In this document: positions 1 through 5,871 of the stretch, piece by piece
Numbering within the stretch: the stretch's first letter is position 1
Layout of the letters: every line of letters starts with the position of its first letter
Source of the DNA: Candidatus Eiseniibacteriota bacterium
GTDB taxonomy: Bacteria > Joyebacterota > Joyebacteria > Joyebacterales > Joyebacteraceae
DNA: 8,329 bases
Assembly (NCBI GenBank): GCA_030639555.1
Contig: DAOWCM010000084.1
Location: 1 to 8,329 of the forward strand
Direction of reading: 5' to 3'
The notes under the pieces: model-generated
Seen by the model: only the letters and a program-made list of their open reading frames with translations
The model's database searches: none
What the model was told of the DNA's origin: nothing
Translations under genes and position numbers: made by a program

Positions 1-663
1 GATCCGCCTGGCCCGGAGGTCCGTCCGCGAACCCGTCTCCTCGTGAACCTCCGCGAGAATGCTCTCTATCTCATCGAGCTTGCAGCGCTTCACGACGCCC
101 GTGACCATCTTGATCGTGGCTTCCTTCTTCGCGTCGCTCGACAGGTCGATGCTACGCTCTCCCAGAAACGAGAGAGACATGCCCGGCTTGTCGCACAGCC
201 TGACGGCCCGCCTCAGGGCCACCGTCCAGGGAACCCGGGCATCCGCCACGGTGCCTGTTGTTACGTAGAAGGTCGCCGTCGCTCCGTGCTCCCTGAGAAT
301 CGGAAACGCGTTCCTGTAGTTGTCCTCGTATCCATCGTCGAACGTTACTGCCACGTTCCTCGGGTCCACGCCACGCCGGGAACGCATCTGCTGCACCATC
401 TCCCCGACGCTCACGATCCGGTGTCTCCTGGCGAGGAAGGCCACCTGGCGCGCGAAGACCTCGGGCGCAACCACGAGGCTCTTCTGCACGTAATCACCGG
501 CCCAGGACTCGTCGGCACTGACAGAGTGGTAGCGGAGGATGGTCCCGCCCACACGGTGCAGCCCGGCCATGCCCCGAACGACCAGCCCGGAATTCCTGAC
601 GCTCCGTCCCGCCTGCCTGGCCAGGTCGTCGAAGCCGTTCCTTTCTGTGCGCTTCCCGCTCAT
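1..663 (-). CDS. Polysaccharide deacetylase (NodB-type), N-terminal part, cut by window edge
   Basis: The frame from the ATG at 663 stays open to base 1 and gives 221 residues with no stop. It carries the NodB catalytic motif 1 as TFDDGY (residues 107-112). D109 is the expected catalytic base and D110 a metal ligand. The motif is followed by ATFYVTTG (130-137), the usual strand after it. RYHSV (44-48) matches the N-terminal strand common in glycan-locus deacetylases. These enzymes remove N- or O-acetyl groups from polysaccharides or lipid-linked sugars in a metal-dependent reaction. The second metal motif (H-S/T-x3-H) normally lies further on and would fall beyond the left edge, so catalytic competence cannot be judged. 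No signal peptide or membrane segment is visible in the N-terminus (MSGKRTERNGFDD...), which suggests a cytoplasmic enzyme. The start is fixed by an in-frame TGA at 681-679. It begins 30 bases after the tandem glycosyltransferase stop and is probably in the same operon. The exact substrate is unknown. Confidence 0.88.
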   Translation of the reverse strand, partial: MSGKRTERNGFDDLARQAGRSVRNSGLVVRGMAGLHRVGGTILRYHSVSADESWAGDYVQKSLVVAPEVFARQVAFLARRHRIVSVGEMVQQMRSRRGVDPRNVAVTFDDGYEDNYRNAFPILREHGATATFYVTTGTVADARVPWTVALRRAVRLCDKPGMSLSFLGERSIDLSSDAKKEATIKMVTGVVKRCKLDEIESILAEVHEETGSRTDLRARRI

Positions 664-676
664 TGAGTTGTGTGTC

Positions 677-684
677 CCTCACCT
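677..684 (-). promoter_or_regulatory. Possible ribosome binding site of the deacetylase gene
   Basis: AGGTGAGG lies in the 30-base gap before the ATG at 663. The 13-base spacing is longer than ideal, so initiation may be weak or rely on ribosomes arriving from the upstream gene. The in-frame TGA inside this element (681-679) excludes any earlier start. Confidence 0.45.
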
Positions 685-693
685 GGTGTCATG

Positions 694-3084
694 TCAGACC
701 TCGCCCCGGCCGCGCGGAGAGAGCGTCTCGTCGCCCGTAGCCTTCGCGCGAGCCTCTCGCCCTGCGGTGAGACGCGCCCACTCCTCGAGACCGGGCGCCC
801 GCTTCTTCAGGACGGACAGATAGAACGCTACCGTGTCGTCGACCATTCGCCCTGCCGTGAACCTCGACCGCACGCGGGCCCGTCCCGCCTCTCCCATTCT
901 GCGCCTGAGACCCGGGTCGCGCAGAAGCTCCAGCACGTGGCGAGCGATTCCCGCGGCGTCTCCCGGGGGGACCAGATGCCCGGTCACCCCGCTCTCGATG
1001 AGTTCCCTGTTGCCGCCGACGTCGGTGACCACCAGCGGGCGGCCGGCCGCCATCGATTCCAGCACGACGTTCGAGCACCCTTCCTTGAGCGACGTCAGCA
1101 CCGAGACGTCGATCTCGGACAGAAGGGCGCCGATGTCATCCCTGGCGCCGGTGAGCCGGACCACGTCCGAGAGCCCCATGGACGTCACCCGGCGGGCCAG
1201 TTCGTCGCGTAGCGGCCCACCGCCAACTATCCGGAACCGGGCCTCCGGCTCGTCCTCTGTGATGAGCTTCACGGCTTCGAGAAAGGTGCCGTGGTCTTTC
1301 TTGGGCGTCAGGCTCGCGATCATCGCCACGCAGCCACCCCGGCCGGACGCCTCCGCGCAAGCGGAAGCTCGTTCGGCCCCGGGTGCGCCGGCGCCCTCGA
1401 GACCACCCGCGATCCCGTGTGCGCCTTCGCCCTCGCGCCGCCCGTTCGCTCGCCCCAGCGATACGCCGTTGTAGATGACGTGTATCTTCTCGGCCGGTAT
1501 CAGGTGGCGGCGCGATACGTGATCCTTCACCGCTCCCGCGTTGGCTATCACGCGGTCGGTCAACCCGGCCAGTGCCCACTCGACGGCAACCGTCGCCGAC
1601 CTCGCGTGGATGTCCACGTTGCGCACCGATGATATGATAAGCGGGACGCGCATCAGTCGTCCGGCCAGGAGACTCCTCCAGTTGGCGGAGAAGAGATAGG
1701 AGTGCAGCACCGCGGGCCGCTCGCGCCTGATGAGGTCGGCGAGCCTGAACGTCGTGCCCGAGAGACCTCCCTTCTTCTTCTCCATGTAGATGACGCGGAC
1801 GCCTGCGTCCTCTATCTCGTCGCCGAGCACGTCGGGTCCGTGCAGGCAGCACACGACGGGCTCGAACAGGTCTCGCGGAAGGCGCTTCACGAGCTCGGCC
1901 GTCTGCCGCTCCGCCCCGCCGCGGCCCAGTTGGCCGATGACGTAGAGGATCTTGATCCTCCCCGCCGGTGCGAGCGTCGCTCGCCCTGCGAGCGCCATGT
2001 CGTAAAGGGCCTCGGTCTGTCGGACCATCTGCTCGCCCCTGAACCTCCGCCCGAACTCGTCGCGGGCAGCAGCAGCCATCCGGGCGCGCAGCTCCGGATC
2101 CCGCGCCAGCGCGCGGATACCGTCGGCGAGAGCCCCGGGATCACCTGGCTCGACGGTCACGCCGGTCACACCGTCGGTGAGCGCCTCGGGAACACCGCCG
2201 ACGGCCGTCGCCACGCAGGGAACGCCGGACGCCATCGCCTCCAGGATCGTTATCGGCAGACCCTCCCAGTCGGAGGAGAGTACGAAGATGTCCGAGGCGG
2301 CGAGCAGGTCGGGTACGTCCAGACGCTGCCCGAGGAACAGGACTCGCCGGGACAGCCCGAGTTCATCCGCGCGCGCCTCCAGTTTCTCCCTCTCCGGACC
2401 CGACCCAACCACCAGCACGCGGAGCGCTTTCATGTCGGACAGCCGTGCCGTCGCGTCCAGCAGGGTGCGCCTGTTCTTCTGCTTCGTGAGACTCCCGACG
2501 TTCAGACAGACGACGGCGTTGCCCGACAGCCCGAGTTCCCGTCGCACCGACGCCCGATCGGCGCCCGAGACGATACGCTCCTTGTCTATCCCGTTCAGTA
2601 CCGTGACGAACCTCGACCCCGGTATCCTCCCGCACTCCGTGTGCGCCCGCCTGACGGCGGCCGACACGGCTATCTGTGCGTCCTCCCTGAGGGCGGCCGC
2701 GCGGCTCAGGTAGTGCCTGCCCGGTCCCCGCGTGTGCACCACGTTGTGTTCCGTACGGACCACCGCTCTCGCTCGACCGAGAATCGCGGCCGGCAATCCC
2801 GCCGCCAGCGCGGTAAAATTGTGGTTGTGGACGACGTCGAACTGTCCGCGCCTGACAATCCTCGCAAGCCTCGCAATGGCCCTGAGATCGAACCTGCTCC
2901 CTCGTCCGAGCACGTGGACCGGGACACCGGACGCCGCGACCGAGTCGGCGAGGGGGCCGGCCGAGAGCACGCAGCAGACCTCGGGCTCGTAGCGAGAGCG
3001 GTCATGCCACTTCGCGTACTCGGCCACGACGCGCTCGGCGCCTCCGGCCTGCATCGACTCGACCACGTGAAGGACCTTCGCCAT
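694..3084 (-). CDS. Tandem GT4-GT4 glycosyltransferase fusion (796 residues)
   Basis: One uninterrupted frame encodes two complete GT-B fold, GT4-family transferases, about twice the usual 350-400 residues. Domain 1 (about 1-362) has the N-terminal glycine loop with GGAE (14-17), the TEHN segment (111-114), VLNGID (162-167), VGSGP (226-230) and the nucleotide-sugar E-x7-E motif (E274...E282, in EGLPITILEAMASG). Domain 2 (about 376-765) repeats the layout: GRGGAE (387-392), VIYNGV (536-541), VGGGP (620-624) and E668...E676 in EGCSNVVLESMAAG. Each would transfer a sugar from a nucleotide donor to a lipid-linked acceptor at the cytoplasmic membrane face, so one protein could add two successive sugars. 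A short Ala/Gly linker (363-375) joins the domains. A Gly/Ala/Glu-rich stretch (544-584) sits between the two lobes of domain 2, and a low-complexity tail ends in SPRGRGEV. The start ATG overlaps the ligase stop (TGATG) and has an excellent GGGGAGG site 7 bases upstream. Donor and acceptor are unknown. A sequencing error hiding a gene boundary is possible but would need a frame-neutral change. Confidence 0.88.
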   Translation of the reverse strand: MAKVLHVVESMQAGGAERVVAEYAKWHDRSRYEPEVCCVLSAGPLADSVAASGVPVHVLGRGSRFDLRAIARLARIVRRGQFDVVHNHNFTALAAGLPAAILGRARAVVRTEHNVVHTRGPGRHYLSRAAALREDAQIAVSAAVRRAHTECGRIPGSRFVTVLNGIDKERIVSGADRASVRRELGLSGNAVVCLNVGSLTKQKNRRTLLDATARLSDMKALRVLVVGSGPEREKLEARADELGLSRRVLFLGQRLDVPDLLAASDIFVLSSDWEGLPITILEAMASGVPCVATAVGGVPEALTDGVTGVTVEPGDPGALADGIRALARDPELRARMAAAARDEFGRRFRGEQMVRQTEALYDMALAGRATLAPAGRIKILYVIGQLGRGGAERQTAELVKRLPRDLFEPVVCCLHGPDVLGDEIEDAGVRVIYMEKKKGGLSGTTFRLADLIRRERPAVLHSYLFSANWRSLLAGRLMRVPLIISSVRNVDIHARSATVAVEWALAGLTDRVIANAGAVKDHVSRRHLIPAEKIHVIYNGVSLGRANGRREGEGAHGIAGGLEGAGAPGAERASACAEASGRGGCVAMIASLTPKKDHGTFLEAVKLITEDEPEARFRIVGGGPLRDELARRVTSMGLSDVVRLTGARDDIGALLSEIDVSVLTSLKEGCSNVVLESMAAGRPLVVTDVGGNRELIESGVTGHLVPPGDAAGIARHVLELLRDPGLRRRMGEAGRARVRSRFTAGRMVDDTVAFYLSVLKKRAPGLEEWARLTAGREARAKATGDETLSPRGRGEV

Positions 3085-4640
3085 CAGGCGTCCTCCCCTT
3101 CCGCCCGGACGACGCCTCTCCCATCGTCTGCCGTAGCGCCCGGGCGCGCGGCCCTGAGCGCCTCCGTCGACGCCGCTCCGTCCCACTTCAGGGGAACCTC
3201 CGAAACCACTCTTCTGAACTTCTGGTTCGCCGAACGCGGGATGTCGTCCATCTGTTCGACCTTGATGTTCACGGTCCGCCCCAGTCTGACGCACAGGTTC
3301 CGGACCAGCTCGTCGGTCTCCTCGTCCGTCAGCTCCCGGTCCGTGGCTACCCTCGCCGTGTAGTCGGTGAGCGTGTGCTGAACGAACTGCGACGCCTTGA
3401 TCCCCTCGACGTACATGAACGGACGCAGGATCATGAGAGGCGGAAGCAGGCGCCCGTCCGGCGTGCTGATGATGTCGCCCTGTCTTGTCGCGACCAGGCC
3501 CATGAGCGGCAGACCTCGTCCGCACGTGCACACCTCCGTCGACAGTGACGCGATGTCGCCCACATCGTAGCGAAGCAGCGGCATGGCCATGTTGTGCAGG
3601 CCCGTGCCCACGAGCCGGCCGGGAGTGCCGGCTTCAACGGGGTTCCCGTCGCCGTCGACGATCTCGCAGATGCCGTGTTCCTCGAAGAGGTGGTGCCCCC
3701 GGTGATGGTCGCACTCGGCCGAGTACACCACGCGCTCGGCCTGGCTGTATCCGTCGAAGACACCGCACCTGAAGCGCTCAGAGATGATCCGCCTATCGGG
3801 CTCGTGGAGCGGCTCCGCGGTGGTGAACACGCACTTGAGCGGAAGGTGATCTCCGGTGCTCTCGAGATACCGCGCGAGCACGGCGGCCATCGAGGGGTAC
3901 GTGTCGAGAGCAACTACGCCCGCGTCCCTCAGCGCCCCGATGTAGTGCGGCAGGTTGTCCAGGGTCAGGTGGTGCGACGACATCAGCGTCTGGTTCCAGC
4001 TGCGGTTGAAGCGCCAGAACGGCGGGCTCTTGCGCTCAGGCGCCATTATCAGCTTTCCCAGGAGTGTCGCGTAGGGCTCGCCGAACTCGAACCCGGCCCA
4101 TCGCCGGGCGCGCCACAGGCACGCGTTGTTGACGACGTCGACGGTGCGATCCCAGTAGAAGTTGACCGCGTCGCCGGTCGTTCCGGACGTGAAGATCTTC
4201 CTGATGCGGCGACGGTCGACCGCGCTCGAGATCATGTCGGTAAGATTAGCCCGGATGACGTCCTTGGTCAGCACGGGTAGCTTAGGAAGGTCCTCGACGC
4301 GCGTCAGATCAGATGGGGTGAGCTTGAGCCCGTCCATGAGGCGCCGATAGTACGGCACGGTCTCATACGCGTGCGAGACGATCACACCGAGCCGCTCGTC
4401 CTGGTAATCCCTCAGCCTTGCGGCGTCGAAGCGCTCCGACTCGTCGAGGAAGCGCTCCCAGCGCTCGTACTCCGGACCGAAGCGCTCGTGCAGGAGCTTG
4501 CGGCCCCTGTACGACACCAGGGCATTCTGGACGAACACCGGGCTCTTCAGGTAGAGCCTCTCCTCAAGGGTATACACGCTTTCCACCCCGGTCGCGTTAA
4601 TGCCCCCTCCGCCCCAGCGAAGGTGCGTTCCTTTTCTCAT
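3084..4640 (-). CDS. PaaK/CapK-type adenylate-forming ligase of a polysaccharide locus
   Basis: This 518-residue protein belongs to the ANL (adenylate-forming) superfamily, in the branch related to phenylacetate-CoA ligase and CapK. The ATP-binding loop is TSGTTG (151-156). DGYSQAE (296-302) fits the A5 region. MPLLRYDVGDIA (353-364) contains the ribose-binding Asp. CTCGRGLP (371-378) is the Cys pair typical of PaaK-like proteins. IPRSANQKFRRVVSEV (467-482) holds the likely A10 catalytic lysine, K474. Such enzymes activate a carboxylic acid as an acyl-adenylate, often followed by thioester formation. Homologues in capsule and exopolysaccharide loci are common, but their substrates are largely unknown; acyl or amino-acid decoration of a sugar is an inference. 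Residues 1-18 (with a GGGG run) do not resemble the family N-terminus, which seems to begin near LEERLYLKSPVFVQNALVS (25-43). A GTG at 4586 is an alternative start, since SD evidence before 4640 is weak. The last 33 or so residues look disordered. It overlaps the next gene by one base. Confidence 0.87.
   Translation of the reverse strand: MRKGTHLRWGGGGINATGVESVYTLEERLYLKSPVFVQNALVSYRGRKLLHERFGPEYERWERFLDESERFDAARLRDYQDERLGVIVSHAYETVPYYRRLMDGLKLTPSDLTRVEDLPKLPVLTKDVIRANLTDMISSAVDRRRIRKIFTSGTTGDAVNFYWDRTVDVVNNACLWRARRWAGFEFGEPYATLLGKLIMAPERKSPPFWRFNRSWNQTLMSSHHLTLDNLPHYIGALRDAGVVALDTYPSMAAVLARYLESTGDHLPLKCVFTTAEPLHEPDRRIISERFRCGVFDGYSQAERVVYSAECDHHRGHHLFEEHGICEIVDGDGNPVEAGTPGRLVGTGLHNMAMPLLRYDVGDIASLSTEVCTCGRGLPLMGLVATRQGDIISTPDGRLLPPLMILRPFMYVEGIKASQFVQHTLTDYTARVATDRELTDEETDELVRNLCVRLGRTVNIKVEQMDDIPRSANQKFRRVVSEVPLKWDGAASTEALRAARPGATADDGRGVVRAEGEDA
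3092..3098 (-). promoter_or_regulatory. Ribosome binding site of the tandem glycosyltransferase
   Basis: GGGGAGG lies 7 bases before the ATG at 3084, inside the 3' end of the ligase gene. It decides the start against the longer open frame that continues upstream to 3531. With the TGATG stop/start overlap it suggests translational coupling to the ligase. Confidence 0.75.
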
Positions 4641-4650
4641 CTTCTGTGAC

Positions 4651-4730
4651 GCTCACTCTCAAGCCCCGTCGACCAAGCTCTGGCACGCCCGCTCACTCTC
4701 AAGTCCCGTCGACCAGGGCCTGGTAGGCCC
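4651..4730. repeat. Two 40-bp tandem direct repeats spanning a gene end and its spacer
   Basis: Bases 4651-4690 and 4691-4730 align without gaps at 34 of 40 positions. Both begin GCTCACTCTCAAG and contain CCCGTCGACCA. Identity runs four more bases (GCTC at 4731). Copy 4691-4730 covers the last ten codons and TGA of the glycosyltransferase gene plus 8 spacer bases. Copy 4651-4690 is non-coding and fills most of the 58-base spacer before the ligase gene. Read on the minus strand, the spacer copy resembles a degraded version of the coding end (RACQSLVDGA-stop against RAYQALVDGT-stop). It is best explained as an old local tandem duplication. Confidence 0.85.
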
Positions 4731-5778
4731 GCTCGATCGTCCGCATGTTCCTGGCGGAATCCGCGCGCTCTGTGACGATCTCCCTGTTGAGTCGAGCGGC
4801 GTTCGCCAGGAGTTCGTGGTCCCGGCACGCCGTGGTGATAGCCTCGGCGTAGGCGGCGGGGCTCCCGTCCGCCACCAGGAGTCCGTTGCGCCCGTGCTCT
4901 ACCCAGTGGCGGTTGGCCGTGTTGTCACGGACGATGGGGAAGCACCCCGTGGCCATCGCCTCGAGAAGTGACGCCGAGACCCCGTCGGTCCTGACGGCCG
5001 AGACGTAGATGGAACTCCTGCCCAGAAGCCCGGGGAGTTCCTCGTGCGGCACCCGACCTGGGAACTCCACGGCATCGGCCATTCCCAACTCGTCCGCGAG
5101 CTGCCGGAGGTCCTGCGCCGCGTCCCCGTCGCCGACTATGTTGCCTGTCAGCTCATTGACCTCGCCCCGTGCCAGCGCCAGCGCCTTCACGATGACGTCG
5201 ATCCTGTACCACTTACACAGGTTCCTCGTGACGATCACCGACGCGGGGACCCGCTCGCTTGCGGTTCCCGGCGAGAAGCGGGTGATGTCGATGCCCCTGT
5301 GACAGGTCAGGATTCGGTCGGGGTCCGCGCCCAGCTCGACCAGCCGCTCAGTCACGTGGGGAGCCCACGAGTGAAGCAGGCTCGCCTCCCGGATGGCCGT
5401 CAGGGCGAACACCCTCTTGGGCAGCGAGTACCGCGGCGTGATAATGCACTGTCCCTGCGCCACGACCACCAACGGGCGAAAGCCAGTCCTCGCTCCCACG
5501 TAGCCGTAGCTCGCGACGCGGTAGCCCACGAGGACATCCGGCGATATCTCGCTGACGAGCCGGCGTATGCGCCCTACGCTTCTGAGATACGCCAGCTTCC
5601 CCACGGTGTCCTGCGTGCCCGTTTCGGACCCGAGGTGGTGAAGCGTGACCGACGGGGCGAACTCCCCCGTCCGGTTCACGGACACGACGTGCACCTCGTG
5701 CCCGAGGTCGTCCGCGAAGGCGTTGACCCAGCTCCTCGTGTTCACTGATCCCGCGTCTGCCAGGAAGCAGATTCGCAT
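4699..5778 (-). CDS. GT4-family glycosyltransferase with D-x7-E motif
   Basis: A 359-residue GT-B fold transferase of ordinary GT4 length. The N-terminus MRICFLADAGSVNTRSWVNAF with the HEVHVVSV strand (27-34) matches a GT4 subgroup that usually opens with a SxHTRRW-like motif; here the His position is Asn13. CHRGID (159-164) and VGDGD (215-219) mark the inter-lobe region and the C-terminal Rossmann strand. The donor-site motif is D265-x7-E273 in DGVSASLLEAMATG, with Asp replacing the usual first Glu; this occurs in other members of the subgroup. It should transfer a sugar from a nucleotide or similar donor to a growing glycan at the inner membrane face. The sugar cannot be named. I chose the ATG at 5778 because the family typically starts MRI and GGAG lies 6 bases upstream; a GTG at 5781 would add one residue. 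It follows the lyase gene after about 90 bases, and its last codons are duplicated in the spacer downstream. Confidence 0.88.
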   Translation of the reverse strand: MRICFLADAGSVNTRSWVNAFADDLGHEVHVVSVNRTGEFAPSVTLHHLGSETGTQDTVGKLAYLRSVGRIRRLVSEISPDVLVGYRVASYGYVGARTGFRPLVVVAQGQCIITPRYSLPKRVFALTAIREASLLHSWAPHVTERLVELGADPDRILTCHRGIDITRFSPGTASERVPASVIVTRNLCKWYRIDVIVKALALARGEVNELTGNIVGDGDAAQDLRQLADELGMADAVEFPGRVPHEELPGLLGRSSIYVSAVRTDGVSASLLEAMATGCFPIVRDNTANRHWVEHGRNGLLVADGSPAAYAEAITTACRDHELLANAARLNREIVTERADSARNMRTIERAYQALVDGT

Positions 5779-5784
5779 CACTTG

Positions 5785-5795
5785 CTCCAGCTCCT
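5785..5795 (-). promoter_or_regulatory. Ribosome binding region of the D-x7-E glycosyltransferase
   Basis: Two SD-like cores are present, AGGAG (5795-5791) and GGAG (5788-5785). The nearer one is 6 bases from the ATG at 5778. The farther one is 9 bases from the GTG at 5781. Either start differs by one residue only. Confidence 0.55.
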
Positions 5796-5852
5796 GTCCC
5801 GCTGCCTTTTCGTCCTCACTGCTGATCCTTCACTCCACCCGGTCCCGGCGGA

Positions 5853-5868
5853 GACGGGGACGCCCGTC
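5853..5868 (-). other. GC-rich hairpin just after the lyase stop codon
   Basis: On the minus strand GACGGG-CGTC-CCCGTC forms a perfect 6-bp stem with a 4-base loop, three bases after the TAG of the lyase gene. There is no T-run after it, so a classical intrinsic terminator is not supported. It could stabilise the upstream message end or attenuate readthrough, or arise by chance in GC-rich DNA. Confidence 0.35.
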
Positions 5869-5871
5869 CGA

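Noticed and set aside
494..682. Short minus-strand frame starting from a GTG at 682
   Set aside because: It overlaps the deacetylase N-terminus in another frame and has no family features, while the deacetylase frame contains the NodB TFDDGY motif.
1702..3363. A 553-codon open frame on the plus strand
   Set aside because: It lies opposite the tandem glycosyltransferase and ligase 3' end. It is rich in Arg, Pro, His and Gly with no recognisable motif, as expected for an antisense frame of GC-rich coding DNA. The minus-strand proteins have clear family motifs.
3085..3531. Upstream extension of the tandem glycosyltransferase frame
   Set aside because: The frame is open to 3531, but this part overlaps the ligase gene and reads as Arg/Gly/His-rich noise. 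The SD plus ATG at 3084 and the family-typical MAKVLHVVES start mark the true beginning.
4427..4500. Repeated GAAGCGCTC stretches in the ligase gene
   Set aside because: They encode recurring Glu-Arg-Phe/Trp residues in one helical segment (residues 51-71). The spacing is irregular, so this is codon preference over a charged helix rather than a DNA repeat element.
4668..4713. Paired GTCGAC palindromes as an attachment or recombination site
   Set aside because: Each palindrome is simply part of one copy of the 40-bp tandem duplication, and no integrase or mobile element lies nearby.
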